From Streptomyces actuosus (GTDB taxonomy: Bacteria; Actinomycetota; Actinomycetes; Streptomycetales; Streptomycetaceae): a stretch of 64,000 bases of DNA. Positions 33,584 to 42,805 of this stretch are shown here, piece by piece. The notes under the pieces are model-generated. The model was given only the letters and a program-made list of their open reading frames with translations, did no database searches and was not told the DNA's origin. The stretch spans positions 49,463-113,462 of the forward strand of contig NZ_JAFFZS010000026.1 in the NCBI RefSeq assembly GCF_016921115.1, given 5' to 3'. Numbering within the stretch: the first letter of the stretch is position 1; every line of letters starts with the position of its first letter. The position numbers were made by a program, and so were the translations under genes.

Positions 33584-35521
33584 ATGAGCGCACCGCATGT
33601 ACGGTCCGGGCCCTCTTGGCCGCACTGCGGACACGGTGCTTCCCCTGCCGACCCCACCGGCTGCCGCGGCATTCACGTCCCGGGCCTCTCCGACTGCCTG
33701 GCTCACCTCACCGACGCCGACCGCACCGCCTACCTCGCCGAGCTGGCCCCGGGCGCCGACATCGATCACCGCGGCACGCCCTTCACCGAACCCGTCCTCC
33801 GGGCACTCCTCGGCGCCCTGCGGGACCCCGCGATGGGAAAGCCGCTTTTGGGCAACACCCGGTTCGACGAGGCGACGTTCACCGGCCCCGCCGGCTTCGA
33901 CGGAGCGACGTTCACCGGCCTCGCCGCCTTCGCCGGCGTGCGGTTCACCGACCACGCCGAGTTAGGTCTGGTGACGTTCTCCGGGCCCGCCGGCTTCGTC
34001 GGGGCGACATTCGACGGCTCCGCCGGTTTTCACGGGGCGACGTTCTCCGACCTCGCCGCGTTCGGCAGCCCGATGTTCAACGGCTCCGCAGGGTTCGGCA
34101 GCGCGACGTTCAACGGCTCCGCTGGTTTCGACGGCACGGCCTTCACCGGCCCCGCCGCCTTCACCGATGCCACCTTCACAGGCCTCGCCGCCTTCGCCGG
34201 CGCGACGTTCACCGGTCCCGCCCAGTTCAGCGGCGGGCGCTTCGCCGTCCGCGCTGACTTCGGCGGTGCCGTGTTCACCGGGCCCGCTGGATTCGACCAG
34301 GCCGCATTCTGCGCAGAAGTCCGATTCGACGAGGCCACCTTCGCCGAGGACGCGCGTTTCCGCAGCGCGACATTCCCCGCGCTGTCAGCGCTTGGCCCGT
34401 TGACCTGCACCAGCCGGGTCGACCTGTCCGAAAGCGTCTTCGGAGCCCCCGTGACGGTGGAGATCGCGGCGGCCGAGGTGCAGTGTGTCCGAACCCGGTG
34501 GGAGTCGACAGCTACTTTGCGCCTGCGGTACGCAACCGTAGACCTCAGCCGAGCTGTGTTGTCGGCACCAGCGGCTGTCATGGCTTCGCCCAGGTTCACT
34601 GCCGCTGGTGGCCACACGGTGGACGAAACACCGCTGGACGGCCGAGACCCTGGCGTGAAGGTGACCTCGGTGCACGGAGTGGATGCCGCCCATCTGGTGC
34701 TGGCCGAAACCGACTTGAGCGATTGCCTCTTCTCCGGGGCGTTCCACCTCGACCAGCTCCGACTGGAAGGCACCACCACCTTCGCCCCCGCCCCCACCGG
34801 GATCCATCTACGCCACCGCATATGGCCCTATCGCTGGTCTCAGCGACGCTGCCTGGCCGAAGAACACCACTGGCGTGCCCAGGCAGCCCCTCAGCCCGCC
34901 ACACAGGCCGGGCAGCCTTCATCGTCCCGCCTGTGGCGCACCGGTCGGCGCCACACCGACACGGATCGCACCCCCACCCCGCAGCACGTGGCCGCGGTGT
35001 ACCGGCAGTTGCGCAAGGCCTTCGAGGACGGCAAGAACGAACCCGGTGCGGCCGACTTCTACTACGGCGAGACGGAAATGCGCCGCCACGACCGGACCGG
35101 CACCTCGCGCGCCGAACGCGGCCTGCTCTTCTGGTACTGGCTGCTGTCCGGATACGGCCTGCGCTCCTCCCGCGCCATGAGCTGGCTTCTGGCAGCCATG
35201 ACCACCACGGTGCTGCTCCTGGTGCTGTGGGGTCTGCCCACTCACACCCCGGACCTGGTCGCCACCGGCACCCTCACCCACGGCCGACTCACTCTCACAA
35301 CCACCACACCGGACCCGACCTTGACAGGCCCCTGGCACCAGCGCCTGACCACTGACCGCGCGGAGCAGGCCACACGGATCGTCCTCAACTCCGTGATCTT
35401 CCGCGCCTCCGGCCAGAACCTCACCACAGCCGGCACCTACATCGAGATGACATCGCGCCTCCTCGAACCCATGCTCCTCGCCCTTGCCGCCCTCGCCGTT
35501 CGCGGCCGCATCAGACCCTGA
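33584..35521 (+). CDS. Pentapeptide-repeat protein with C-terminal membrane helices
   Basis: Read from ATG 33584 this is 645 residues; the frame is open further upstream through the nucleotidyltransferase part. A Cys/His-rich head (WPHCGHGASPADPTGCRGIHVPG) is followed by ADRTAYLAELAPGADIDHRG and, from about residue 88, some 14 ten-residue units of the form TFTGPAGFDGA (two pentapeptides each), predicting a right-handed beta helix. A second, irregular repeat section follows to about residue 400. Near the end are TM helices (MSWLLAAMTTTVLLLVLWGL; LEPMLLALAALAV) after YYGETEMRRHDR. The product is probably membrane-anchored. Its function is unknown, and no Shine-Dalgarno supports 33584. Confidence 0.8.
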   Translation: MSAPHVRSGPSWPHCGHGASPADPTGCRGIHVPGLSDCLAHLTDADRTAYLAELAPGADIDHRGTPFTEPVLRALLGALRDPAMGKPLLGNTRFDEATFTGPAGFDGATFTGLAAFAGVRFTDHAELGLVTFSGPAGFVGATFDGSAGFHGATFSDLAAFGSPMFNGSAGFGSATFNGSAGFDGTAFTGPAAFTDATFTGLAAFAGATFTGPAQFSGGRFAVRADFGGAVFTGPAGFDQAAFCAEVRFDEATFAEDARFRSATFPALSALGPLTCTSRVDLSESVFGAPVTVEIAAAEVQCVRTRWESTATLRLRYATVDLSRAVLSAPAAVMASPRFTAAGGHTVDETPLDGRDPGVKVTSVHGVDAAHLVLAETDLSDCLFSGAFHLDQLRLEGTTTFAPAPTGIHLRHRIWPYRWSQRRCLAEEHHWRAQAAPQPATQAGQPSSSRLWRTGRRHTDTDRTPTPQHVAAVYRQLRKAFEDGKNEPGAADFYYGETEMRRHDRTGTSRAERGLLFWYWLLSGYGLRSSRAMSWLLAAMTTTVLLLVLWGLPTHTPDLVATGTLTHGRLTLTTTTPDPTLTGPWHQRLTTDRAEQATRIVLNSVIFRASGQNLTTAGTYIEMTSRLLEPMLLALAALAVRGRIRP

Positions 35522-35840
35522 GCTTGTTCAAGATCCGGTCGTAGAAGGTCTCGACGAAGGTGAAGACCTCGGCGCGGGCGGTCACCCGGTCGGGCCAGGT
35601 CCGGGTGCCGATCTCCGCCTTGAGCAGGGCCCAGAAGCTCTCCGGGGCGGCATTGTCGAAGCATGATCCGGTCCGCCCGCGGCTCCGCCCGAGTCCCAGC
35701 TCGCCTACTCGTTCACGGAATGGGGATGAGAGCTCGCTGCCGCGATCACTGTGGATCACACAGCCCGGCTCCAGGTTCCCCCGGCCATGGGCCGTGTCCA
35801 AGGCGTCGACGACGAGTTCGGCACGGTGGTGATCGGCCAT
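35511..35840 (-). mobile_element. Truncated IS3-family transposase (OrfB C-terminal part)
   Basis: The final 109 codons of a minus-strand frame read MADHHRAELVVDALDTAHGR, CVIHSDRGSELSSPFRERVG, CFDNAAPESFWALLKAEIG and FVETFYDRILNKLRV, the integrase core with the second Asp (HSDRGSE) and the Glu of the DDE triad. The first Asp and the HTH part are missing; upstream the frame is antisense to sbcC. The stop overlaps the end of the pentapeptide gene by 11 bp, marking the boundary of the accessory block. Confidence 0.85.
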
Positions 35841-35899
35841 GGCGGGCGGCAGGAACGGGCAGGACTCCTCCGACGGCGGCCTCGGGAGCAGCCGCCTGA

Positions 35900-38800
35900 T
35901 CAGCCGCCCAGCGCGTCCGCCCCGGTGCGCAGCCGCACCGAGGAGCCCGCTCGCCCCTTGCGAACCTCCAGTTGGGCCGGGATACGCCGCCGCAGGTCGG
36001 CGACGTGGCTGACGATGCCGACGCTGCGGTCCCGTTCGCGCAGGGAGTCGAGCACGTCGAGGACCTCGTCGAGGGTCTGGTCGTCGAGGCTGCCGAAGCC
36101 CTCGTCGATGAAGAGGGTGTCCAGGCGGACCCCGCCGGTCTCGTCGGTGACCACATCGGCGAGCCCGAGGGCGAGGGCGAGGGAGGCGAAGAACGTCTCC
36201 CCTCCGGACAGCGTCGCCGTGTCCCGCTCGCGCCCGGTCCACGCGTCCACGACGTGCAGGCCCAGACCGCTTCGGCCGCGGCCGGTGCGGTCGTCGGAGT
36301 GGACGAGGGTGTAGCGGCCCGACGACATGCGCTGGAGCCGTACGGTCGCGGCGGCGGCGACCTGCTCCAGACGCGCGGCCAGGACGTACGACTCCAGGCG
36401 CATTCTTCGCTCGTTGTCGGCGGAGGTGCCCGCCGCGAGGGCCGCCAGGCGGGCCACGCGGTCGTGCTCCTCGCGCAGGGGGGCCAGGCGGCGGGCGCCT
36501 CGGGCGGCGCGCATGGACAGCCGGTCGAGTTCCTCGCAGCGTCGGACCGCCGCGTCGTGTGCCGAGGCGGCCTCCCGGAGGCGCCGGGCGGCGGTCGCGG
36601 CGGCGAGTTCCGCGGCCGTGGGGTCGGCCGGGGGACGCTGCGCCGCGGCGGCGGTGCCGGGCTCTGCGAGGGCCGTGCGGACGGCGAGTTCCTCGGACTG
36701 CCACTCGTCCAGGCGTCGTTGCAGTGCGCGGTGGGCGGCATCGTCGAGGAGTGCGGCGGCAGCGGCCTGCGGGGTGTCGAACCCGGCGCGGAAGGCGGCG
36801 TCGGCGAGCCGCGCGTCGGCGTCCTTCAGGCGCTGCGCGCCGTCCTCGGCGCGGCGGGTGGCCTCGGCGGCGTCCGTCAGCAGGCCGGCCCTGCGCCGAA
36901 GCTGGGCGGCACGCTCCGCCACGCTGCCCGTCTCCCCCCGGGCCTCGGCCAACTCCTCCTCAAGTGCGGCCCGTTCACGGTCGAGGATGTCACGGCGGGC
37001 CGCCCGGGAGGCGGCGGCCAGCTCGGCCCGCTGCCGCTCGGCGATGCGCCGCTCGTACTCCTGTTCGGCGCGGCGCAGTTCCTCGTGCGCGGCGTGGAGC
37101 CCGGAGGCGGCCCGGCGGGCCCGCGCGTACAGCCGCTCCAGCTCGTCCGTGTCACGGGCCAGACGTTCGGTGGGCGTCTCGCCCGCTTCGGCGGCGGCCG
37201 CGGCGAGGGACTCGCGTACGGCGGCCATACGTCGTTCCTGCTCGGTGTGGGTCGCCTCGGCCTCCTGGTAGGCGGCCAGGGCGAGCTCCTCGGCGGCGCG
37301 ATCCACGTGGCCGGCGTCCTTGCGGGCGGGGGCGGGGTGCTCGGTGGATCCGCAGACCGCGCAGGGGGCGCCGTCCTCCAGACGCGCGGCCAGCTCGGCG
37401 GCGATGCCGTTCAGGCGCTGCTCCTTGACGTCCAGCCAGTGCGCCTTGGCCCCGAGCATCCGCGCGCGGGCCTCGCCCTCCTCGGCGGCGGCCCGCTCGA
37501 CGTCGCCGGCCAGCCGGTCGCGCAGCCGGGCCGCGTCCAGGCGCTGCCGGGCGGGCTCGCGCTGCACGGAGAGCTGCTCGGCGCGGGTCGCGGCCTCCTG
37601 TGCCGTCTCGATGCGGTGCTGGAGCGCGGCCCGGGTCGCGTCCCACCCGTCGAGCCAGGTGGCGGCCTCGGCGAGGACGTCGTCGTCGGCGCGCTCCTGG
37701 CGGTCGAGGCCTGCCCGCTCGGTGAGGAGGTCGTGCAGGCGCTGCTCGGCGCGGCGGGCGGAGTCGAGGCCGCCCAGTTCCTCGGTGGCACGGCGGGCGG
37801 CTGCGGCGAGCCCGGCGGCGCCGGCACCGGCGCAGTCCGGCGGCAGCAGTGCGCGCGCGTCCGCCTCGGCCCCGGCGGCGCGCCGGTGCTCGGCGCCGGC
37901 GGCGTCGCGCAGTTCCAGTGCGGGCGCGACCTTCTCCGCCTTCAGGGCCCCCTCCCTGCGCGCCTGCGCCTCACGATGGGCCCCGGCATCCTCCTCCAGG
38001 CGCCGGGCCCGCTCCTGTGCCTCGGCGAAGCGCCTCTGGAGACGGGCGAGTTCGCGGACGTCGGCCAGGGTGCGGTCGGCGGCGGCCTGGGCGGACTCGG
38101 CGGCGGCGAGCCCGCAGCGGGCGACCGTGAGCTGCTCGCGGGCGGTGGCACGGGCGACGGCCGCGGCGGTCAGGACGGCCTCGGTCAGGCCGGGCTCGCC
38201 GGGCGACAGCTGCGGAAGCTCCATGGCCTCACCGGCGGCCTGCTGCATGCGGTGGGCGTCGGCCAGCAGGGCCGCGTCGCCCTCCCGGACCTGCGCCTCG
38301 GTCGTCCTGCGGCGTTCGGCGAGCCCCTGCTCGACCTCGGCGAAGCGGTGGGTGTCGAACAGGCGCCCCAGCAGCCGGGCGCGCGCCTCGGCGTCGGCCC
38401 GCAGGAAGCGGGCGAAATCGCCCTGGGGCAGCAGCACGACCTGGCAGAACTGCTCGCGGCTCATACCGAGGAGCTGGGTGACCTCCTCGCCGATCTCCTG
38501 GTGCGAGCGGCTGAGATCCTTCCAGGTGCCGGCCGTGGCGTCGTACTCGCGCAGCCAGGACTGGGCCTTGTCGACCGTCGTGCCCGTGCCGCGCAGCTTC
38601 CTGCGTTCCCACGGAGGCTGCCGGGTGAGCTCCAGACGCCGTCCGGCGACGGTGAGTTCGAGGGTGACCTCGGTCCGGGTGCCGGGGGCCGCGTGATCAC
38701 TGCGCAGGGCCATGCCCTGGCCGCTCTGGCGGGCGCCGGGGACGGCTCCGTACAGCGCGTAGCACACGGCGTCCAGAACCGAGGTCTTGCCCGCACCGGT

Positions 38801-38908
38801 GGGTCCGTGCAGCAGGAAGAGGCCGGCGGCGGTCAGCTCGTCGAAGTCGACCGTCTGCGAGCCGCCGAAAGGCCCGAAGGCGGTGATGCCGAGCCGGTGC
38901 AGTCTCAT
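35900..38908 (-). CDS. sbcC: Exonuclease SbcCD, ATPase subunit SbcC
   Basis: A 1002-residue SMC-like ATPase. The N-terminal lobe has ITAFGPFGG and Walker A GPTGAGKTS with the Q loop VLLPQGDFARFLRA. Long Ala/Glu/Arg-rich coiled coils (about 190-820) are interrupted at the apex by the zinc hook CAVCGSTEHPAP. The C-terminal lobe has signature LSGGETFFASLALALGLAD and Walker B TLFIDEGFGSLD. With SbcD it cuts hairpins and DNA ends. The ATG at 38908 has GGAGG 6 nt upstream; sbcD ends 58 nt before. An apparent 1244-residue frame is only this gene plus antisense read-through. Confidence 0.96.
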   Translation of the reverse strand: MRLHRLGITAFGPFGGSQTVDFDELTAAGLFLLHGPTGAGKTSVLDAVCYALYGAVPGARQSGQGMALRSDHAAPGTRTEVTLELTVAGRRLELTRQPPWERRKLRGTGTTVDKAQSWLREYDATAGTWKDLSRSHQEIGEEVTQLLGMSREQFCQVVLLPQGDFARFLRADAEARARLLGRLFDTHRFAEVEQGLAERRRTTEAQVREGDAALLADAHRMQQAAGEAMELPQLSPGEPGLTEAVLTAAAVARATAREQLTVARCGLAAAESAQAAADRTLADVRELARLQRRFAEAQERARRLEEDAGAHREAQARREGALKAEKVAPALELRDAAGAEHRRAAGAEADARALLPPDCAGAGAAGLAAAARRATEELGGLDSARRAEQRLHDLLTERAGLDRQERADDDVLAEAATWLDGWDATRAALQHRIETAQEAATRAEQLSVQREPARQRLDAARLRDRLAGDVERAAAEEGEARARMLGAKAHWLDVKEQRLNGIAAELAARLEDGAPCAVCGSTEHPAPARKDAGHVDRAAEELALAAYQEAEATHTEQERRMAAVRESLAAAAAEAGETPTERLARDTDELERLYARARRAASGLHAAHEELRRAEQEYERRIAERQRAELAAASRAARRDILDRERAALEEELAEARGETGSVAERAAQLRRRAGLLTDAAEATRRAEDGAQRLKDADARLADAAFRAGFDTPQAAAAALLDDAAHRALQRRLDEWQSEELAVRTALAEPGTAAAAQRPPADPTAAELAAATAARRLREAASAHDAAVRRCEELDRLSMRAARGARRLAPLREEHDRVARLAALAAGTSADNERRMRLESYVLAARLEQVAAAATVRLQRMSSGRYTLVHSDDRTGRGRSGLGLHVVDAWTGRERDTATLSGGETFFASLALALGLADVVTDETGGVRLDTLFIDEGFGSLDDQTLDEVLDVLDSLRERDRSVGIVSHVADLRRRIPAQLEVRKGRAGSSVRLRTGADALGG

Positions 38909-38966
38909 GCAGCCTCCTGCGCGCTCCGGGTGCGCCGCACCCCTGGGTCCTGCCGGGCCGGCCCGG

Positions 38967-40130
38967 TCACGGCGCCACCTCCCGCACGGCGTGGTCCGCT
39001 CGGACGGCGTCGACGGCGTCGCGCAGGACCGCCTGCTCACGGCCGTCGGGGCCGACGCCGCGCACATGGGCGACGAAGTCCTCGGCGATCTGCTGGTCGG
39101 TGCGCCCGGCCAGGCGCCTGGCGTAGGACACGGCGGGGTCGTCCGGGGCCCGGTCGGGGGCGAAGACCAGGCTGAGCGTGTGCGGGAAGCGCTCGCTGAG
39201 CCGGGCCATGGGGTCGGCGGGCCGGACCGGATCGGTGAGCGTGGCCTCCACCCAGGCCTGTTCGTGCCGGGCGAGGCCGGGGTCGGCCAGCAGCTCCTCG
39301 AGGGTGCCGCGCAGGCGGGCCAGCGGCCGGGGTACCGGGCAGTCGAGGCGCTCGGCGGTGAGCGAGCCGTCGGCGCCGAGATCGACCAGCCACATGGACT
39401 TGCGGTGGTCGGCCTCGGAGAAGGAGTACGGCAGCGGGGAGCCGGAGTAGCGGACGCGCTCGGTGAGGGTCTGGCAGCCGTGCAGGTGGCCCAGCGCCAC
39501 GTAGTCGACGCCGTCGAAGACGCCGGCGGGCACGGCGGCCACACCGCCGACGGTGATGTCGCGCTCGCTGTCGCTGGCCCGGCCACCGGTGACGAAGGCG
39601 TGCGCGAGGACCACGGAGCGGGTCCCCGGGGCACGGGCGGCGAGGTCGGCGCGGACCTGGTCCATGGCGGCCGCCAGCACGGGCTCGTGGCCGGCTCTCT
39701 CCACCCCGAACGTGTCCTTCACCAGGGCCGGTTCGAGGTAGGGCAGGCCGTAGAAGGCGACGTCGCCGAACGCGTCCCGCAGCACCACGGGCGTGCCGCA
39801 GGCGGCCGGGTCGGTGCGCAGGTGGATGCCGGCGCGTTGGATGAGACCGGCACCCACGCCGAGCCGGCGGGCCGAGTCGTGGTTCCCGGAGATCATCACC
39901 GTCGGCACGCCGAGCGCGGCGAGCCGGTGCAGGGCGTCGTCGAACAGCTCGACCGCGGCGAGGGGCGGCACCGCCCGGTCGTACACGTCCCCCGCGACCA
40001 CGACCGCGTCGACGTCGTGCGTCCGAACGGCGGCCACCAGATGCTCGACGAACCCGGCCTGGGCGCCGAGCATGTTCACCCGGTGGAAGGACCGGCCGAG
40101 ATGCCAGTCGGACGTGTGCAGCAGTCGCAT
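38967..40130 (-). CDS. sbcD: Exonuclease SbcCD, nuclease subunit SbcD
   Basis: A 387-residue metallophosphatase nuclease with all metal motifs: LLHTSDWHLGRSF, VVVAGDVYDRAVPP, VMISGNHDSARRLG, VLAHAFVTGG and ALGHLHGCQ. The C-terminal capping and SbcC-binding part (about 280-387) is intact. ATG 40130 gives the standard N-terminus. It is the first gene of the sbcD-sbcC operon, with polypurine-rich spacer upstream. Confidence 0.96.
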   Translation of the reverse strand: MRLLHTSDWHLGRSFHRVNMLGAQAGFVEHLVAAVRTHDVDAVVVAGDVYDRAVPPLAAVELFDDALHRLAALGVPTVMISGNHDSARRLGVGAGLIQRAGIHLRTDPAACGTPVVLRDAFGDVAFYGLPYLEPALVKDTFGVERAGHEPVLAAAMDQVRADLAARAPGTRSVVLAHAFVTGGRASDSERDITVGGVAAVPAGVFDGVDYVALGHLHGCQTLTERVRYSGSPLPYSFSEADHRKSMWLVDLGADGSLTAERLDCPVPRPLARLRGTLEELLADPGLARHEQAWVEATLTDPVRPADPMARLSERFPHTLSLVFAPDRAPDDPAVSYARRLAGRTDQQIAEDFVAHVRGVGPDGREQAVLRDAVDAVRADHAVREVAP

Positions 40131-40691
40131 GATCCCCGAGACTAACGGCCGGGTCCGACACCACGGGCGGTTACTCCCGTGTTCGCCCGTCACCGGGTTC
40201 TCTGTCCCGCTCCGTCGCCTTCGCGCCACCCCGCCTGCGGGCACGGGCCCTTGACGGGCGCGAGGAGCGGGAGGAAAGGGGGCAAAGGGAGCAAAGGGGA
40301 GAGGCAGGAGAGGAGGAAGCCTGTTTCGATCCGATACGGACCGGCTCGCGAACGCCGGGCCGCACCGCCGACGAGGCAGCCGCGTCGTTCGATGTGAGAG
40401 GAGACACGGCTGCCGTCCGGAAGCACCCCTGCATCGACCGACCTGCACGACGCGGGCGATCCGGGGGCACGGCACGGATCCGGTGACGGCCGCTGCGGCG
40501 GGAGCGGCGGGGCGGCTTCAGCAGACGGCCGGGAGGAGGGCATCGCCGTGGCCGCCGAGGAGGCGGATGACGGCCGGCCGGCGGCCGACGGGGCCCACGT
40601 GTACGAGGTGCACGGCGGGGTGGCGACCTCCACCGCTCGGGCACGCGGATCGGCGAGCAGGACCTGACGCCGTAGCCGTCGCCCTGCCGAC
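40131..40691. repeat. Gene-free spacer with a 58-nt polypurine tract
   Basis: No gene is seen in about 560 bp. From 40262 to 40319 the + strand has 54 purines in 58 bases, the only exceptions being single Cs at 40268, 40283, 40292 and 40305, with GGGAGGAAAGG-, AGGGAGCAAAGGGG- and GAGAGGAGGAAG-like subrepeats. The tract lies between sbcD and YigZ, whose genes both read leftward. Confidence 0.6.
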
Positions 40692-41318
40692 TCACGCGTC
40701 GCCGTAGGCCTCTCCGCCCGGCTCGAAGGCGGCCGTTCCGGCGGTGGCGTCGGCGAGCCAGGCGCGGAAGGCGTCCACGTCGGCGTCCGGCAGTCCGATC
40801 TCCAGGGTGACCGCCTCGCCGTAGTGGACGTCGCGGACCTCACGCCCGGTGGCCCGCAGGTCGTTCTGGAGTTTGCCGGCGCGCTGGTGGTCGACGGTGA
40901 CCGTGGCGAGCCTGAACCGGCGGCGGGTGAGGGTGCCGAGCGCGTCCAGGGCCTCGCCCACGGCGCCGCCGTAGGCCCTGATCAGGCCGCCGGCGCCGAG
41001 CTTGACACCGCCGTAGTAGCGGGTGACGACGGCGACCACGTAGCGCATGTCCCGGCGCAGCAGCATCTGGAGCATCGGTACGCCGGCGGTGCCGCCGGGT
41101 TCCCCGTCGTCGCTGGCCTTCTGGATCGCGGCGTCGGCGCCGACGACGTACGCCCAGCAGTTGTGCGTGGCGTCGGCGTGCTCCTTGCGCACCGCGGCGA
41201 CGAAGTCCTGCGCCTCCCGTTCGGTGGCCGCCGGTGCGAGGGCGCACAGGAAGCGGGAGCGGTTGACCTCGGTCTCGTGCACGCCGGTGCGGGCGATCGT
41301 GCGGTACTCGTCCTGCAT
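40692..41318 (-). CDS. YigZ / IMPACT family protein
   Basis: A 208-residue protein. The N-terminal UPF0029 domain has SRFLCALAPAATEREAQDFV, THNCWAYVVG, SDDGEPGGTAGVPMLQ and VVTRYYGGVKLGAGGLIRAYGGAV, the hallmark block of the family; the C-terminal ferredoxin-like DUF1949 domain runs about 135-205. The cellular role in bacteria is unsettled; the eukaryotic relative IMPACT regulates Gcn2. Monocistronic, same strand as sbcDC. Confidence 0.93.
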   Translation of the reverse strand: MQDEYRTIARTGVHETEVNRSRFLCALAPAATEREAQDFVAAVRKEHADATHNCWAYVVGADAAIQKASDDGEPGGTAGVPMLQMLLRRDMRYVVAVVTRYYGGVKLGAGGLIRAYGGAVGEALDALGTLTRRRFRLATVTVDHQRAGKLQNDLRATGREVRDVHYGEAVTLEIGLPDADVDAFRAWLADATAGTAAFEPGGEAYGDA

Positions 41319-41376
41319 CGGGCCAGCCTATGCGGGAGCATGCGGACCGCTCCCCCGCGGCTGCCCGGTGCGCTCG

Positions 41377-41919
41377 CTACCTCTTCCTGCCCCGCGCCAC
41401 CGTGACCGCGGTCAACAGGGCGGCGCCCGGGGTGAGCGCGCGCCAGGAGGGGCCGTACCAGGTGAGGACGGCGATCGCGGCCGTCGGGAACTTGGTGCGC
41501 ACCCGCTCCAGGGTGTCGTCGAGGCCGTCGCCGGCCAGGTCGAGGACGAGGTCCGCCAGTCCGGGATTGTGCCCGACCAGCAGCAGTGTGCCGACGTGAG
41601 GAGGCGCCCGCCGGACGGCGTCGAGGAGGGTCGCGGTGCCGGCGGCGTACAGCCGTTCGTCGTACCGCACAGGCGGCGGGGTGCCCCACTGGGCGGAGGC
41701 CAGTTCCCAGGTCCGGCGTGCGCGGACGGCGGTGGAGCACAGGGCGAGGTCGGGCAGGCAGTCGGCGGCGGCGAGCGCCCGGCCCGCGGCGGGGGCGTCG
41801 CGCAGGCCCCGGGGGGCCAGCGGGCGCTCGTGGTCGGGGGTGCCCTCCGGCCAGGCGGACTTGGCGTGCCGCAGCACGACGAGGCGGCGCCTGGGGCCCG
41901 CGCCCGCGCGCCCGGTCAT
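41377..41919 (-). CDS. SixA-like phosphohistidine phosphatase
   Basis: A 180-residue histidine phosphatase. The phospho-acceptor motif is LVVLRHAKSAWPEG (RHxK in place of RHG, as in SixA), then DHERPLAPRG, CSTAVRARRTWEL and the second catalytic His in LLLVGHNPGL. It starts with TGATG, sharing one base with the stop of the CysRS-like gene upstream, so the two are co-translated. The C-terminus ends in Arg/Lys. Confidence 0.9.
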   Translation of the reverse strand: MTGRAGAGPRRRLVVLRHAKSAWPEGTPDHERPLAPRGLRDAPAAGRALAAADCLPDLALCSTAVRARRTWELASAQWGTPPPVRYDERLYAAGTATLLDAVRRAPPHVGTLLLVGHNPGLADLVLDLAGDGLDDTLERVRTKFPTAAIAVLTWYGPSWRALTPGAALLTAVTVARGRKR

Positions 41920-42647
41920 CACGGGGCCCCCACGTCGCGGGCGAGGTCGAGGCCGAGCAGCCGGTCGGCGTGGACGAAGGTCTCGAAGCGGGCGCCGTCC
42001 GGCAGTTCCCCGGGCGGGGCCTGCGCCACGTCGTGCAGGACGCGCAGGACGGCCGGGATGTCCAGGTCGTTCTCCCAGGCGGCGCGAAGCCGGGCGCGCA
42101 CGGTGTCCGGGACGGGCCGGGAGGGGCGGCGCGCCCAGTCGGCGACGGCACGTCGACGGCGGGTGAGGGTGTCGCCGGCCGCGGCGAGCACGGTCGGGTC
42201 CAGCCGGGAAACGGTGGTGCGGGGCGTGCTCAGCAGGGCCAGGCGTACGACGGCGGGGTCGGCGTCCAGGGGCGGCTCGCCGGGTGCCGTCTCGACCGGG
42301 CCGACGGCCAGCAGGACGCCGTCGGAAACTGCGGTGCCCTGTGGGGCCACATGGACGACCTGTGCCTCGCCGAGCCCCGCGGCCACGTCCCGGCTGTCCT
42401 CCAGGGGCCGCATGCCGAGGGCCGCGGCACCCGCCCGCAGCTCGGCCTGCCGTCGCGGGGCGTCGAGGAGGGCCCACACGGGGGTGCCGCCGAGTTCGAG
42501 GGCGCGCACGAGCAGGTCGGTGACGAGGAGGACGCGCAGGGAGGTCGGATCGTAGCCGGGCGCGTGGGCCTCGATGCGGGTCAGCCCGCGGCGGACCGGG
42601 GCGGCCTCGACGGGCTCGCCGGTCCGGTCGTCGATGATGCGCAGCAC
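41919..42647 (-). CDS. Cysteinyl-tRNA synthetase-like protein lacking catalytic motifs
   Basis: A 242-residue protein. The N-terminus MLRIIDDRTGEPVEAAP resembles the opening of CysRS/MshC (L.LYDT.TG..), SLRVLLVTDLLVRALELGGTPVWAL resembles the first Rossmann crossover, and the C-terminal RARLRAAWENDLDIPAVLRVLHDVAQ resembles the CysRS helical domain (DDLDTP.AL..L). HIGH, KMSKS and the zinc-binding Cys/His residues are absent, and half of a synthetase is missing. It should not charge tRNA, and its role is unknown. Co-translated with sixA. The relationship is by pattern, not by search. Confidence 0.65.
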   Translation of the reverse strand: MLRIIDDRTGEPVEAAPVRRGLTRIEAHAPGYDPTSLRVLLVTDLLVRALELGGTPVWALLDAPRRQAELRAGAAALGMRPLEDSRDVAAGLGEAQVVHVAPQGTAVSDGVLLAVGPVETAPGEPPLDADPAVVRLALLSTPRTTVSRLDPTVLAAAGDTLTRRRRAVADWARRPSRPVPDTVRARLRAAWENDLDIPAVLRVLHDVAQAPPGELPDGARFETFVHADRLLGLDLARDVGAP

Positions 42648-42805
42648 GCAGTTGAGCGTAGGCGCGCGGACGGCCGCGCGCAGTCCGGTCGCGGGGATTC
42701 CGGACAGGGTGGCGGTGAACGCGCCGGTCGGCGGCGGAATCCCGGCGGCCGGAGTGCGGTTGTCCGTCTCGACGGTAGGTACCCCGACGCCAAGGGAGAT
42801 TGGCC

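Noticed and set aside
34005..34300. Repeated CGACGTTCACCGG-like DNA as a possible CRISPR or regulatory array
   Set aside because: The repeats are the coding image of the pentapeptide units (30-bp period, in frame) and vary at silent and non-silent positions.
35972..39175. A 1067-residue open frame antisense to sbcC
   Set aside because: Mirror of the SbcC coding strand in another frame; Gly/Ala/Val-rich and without homology features, while SbcC has full motifs.
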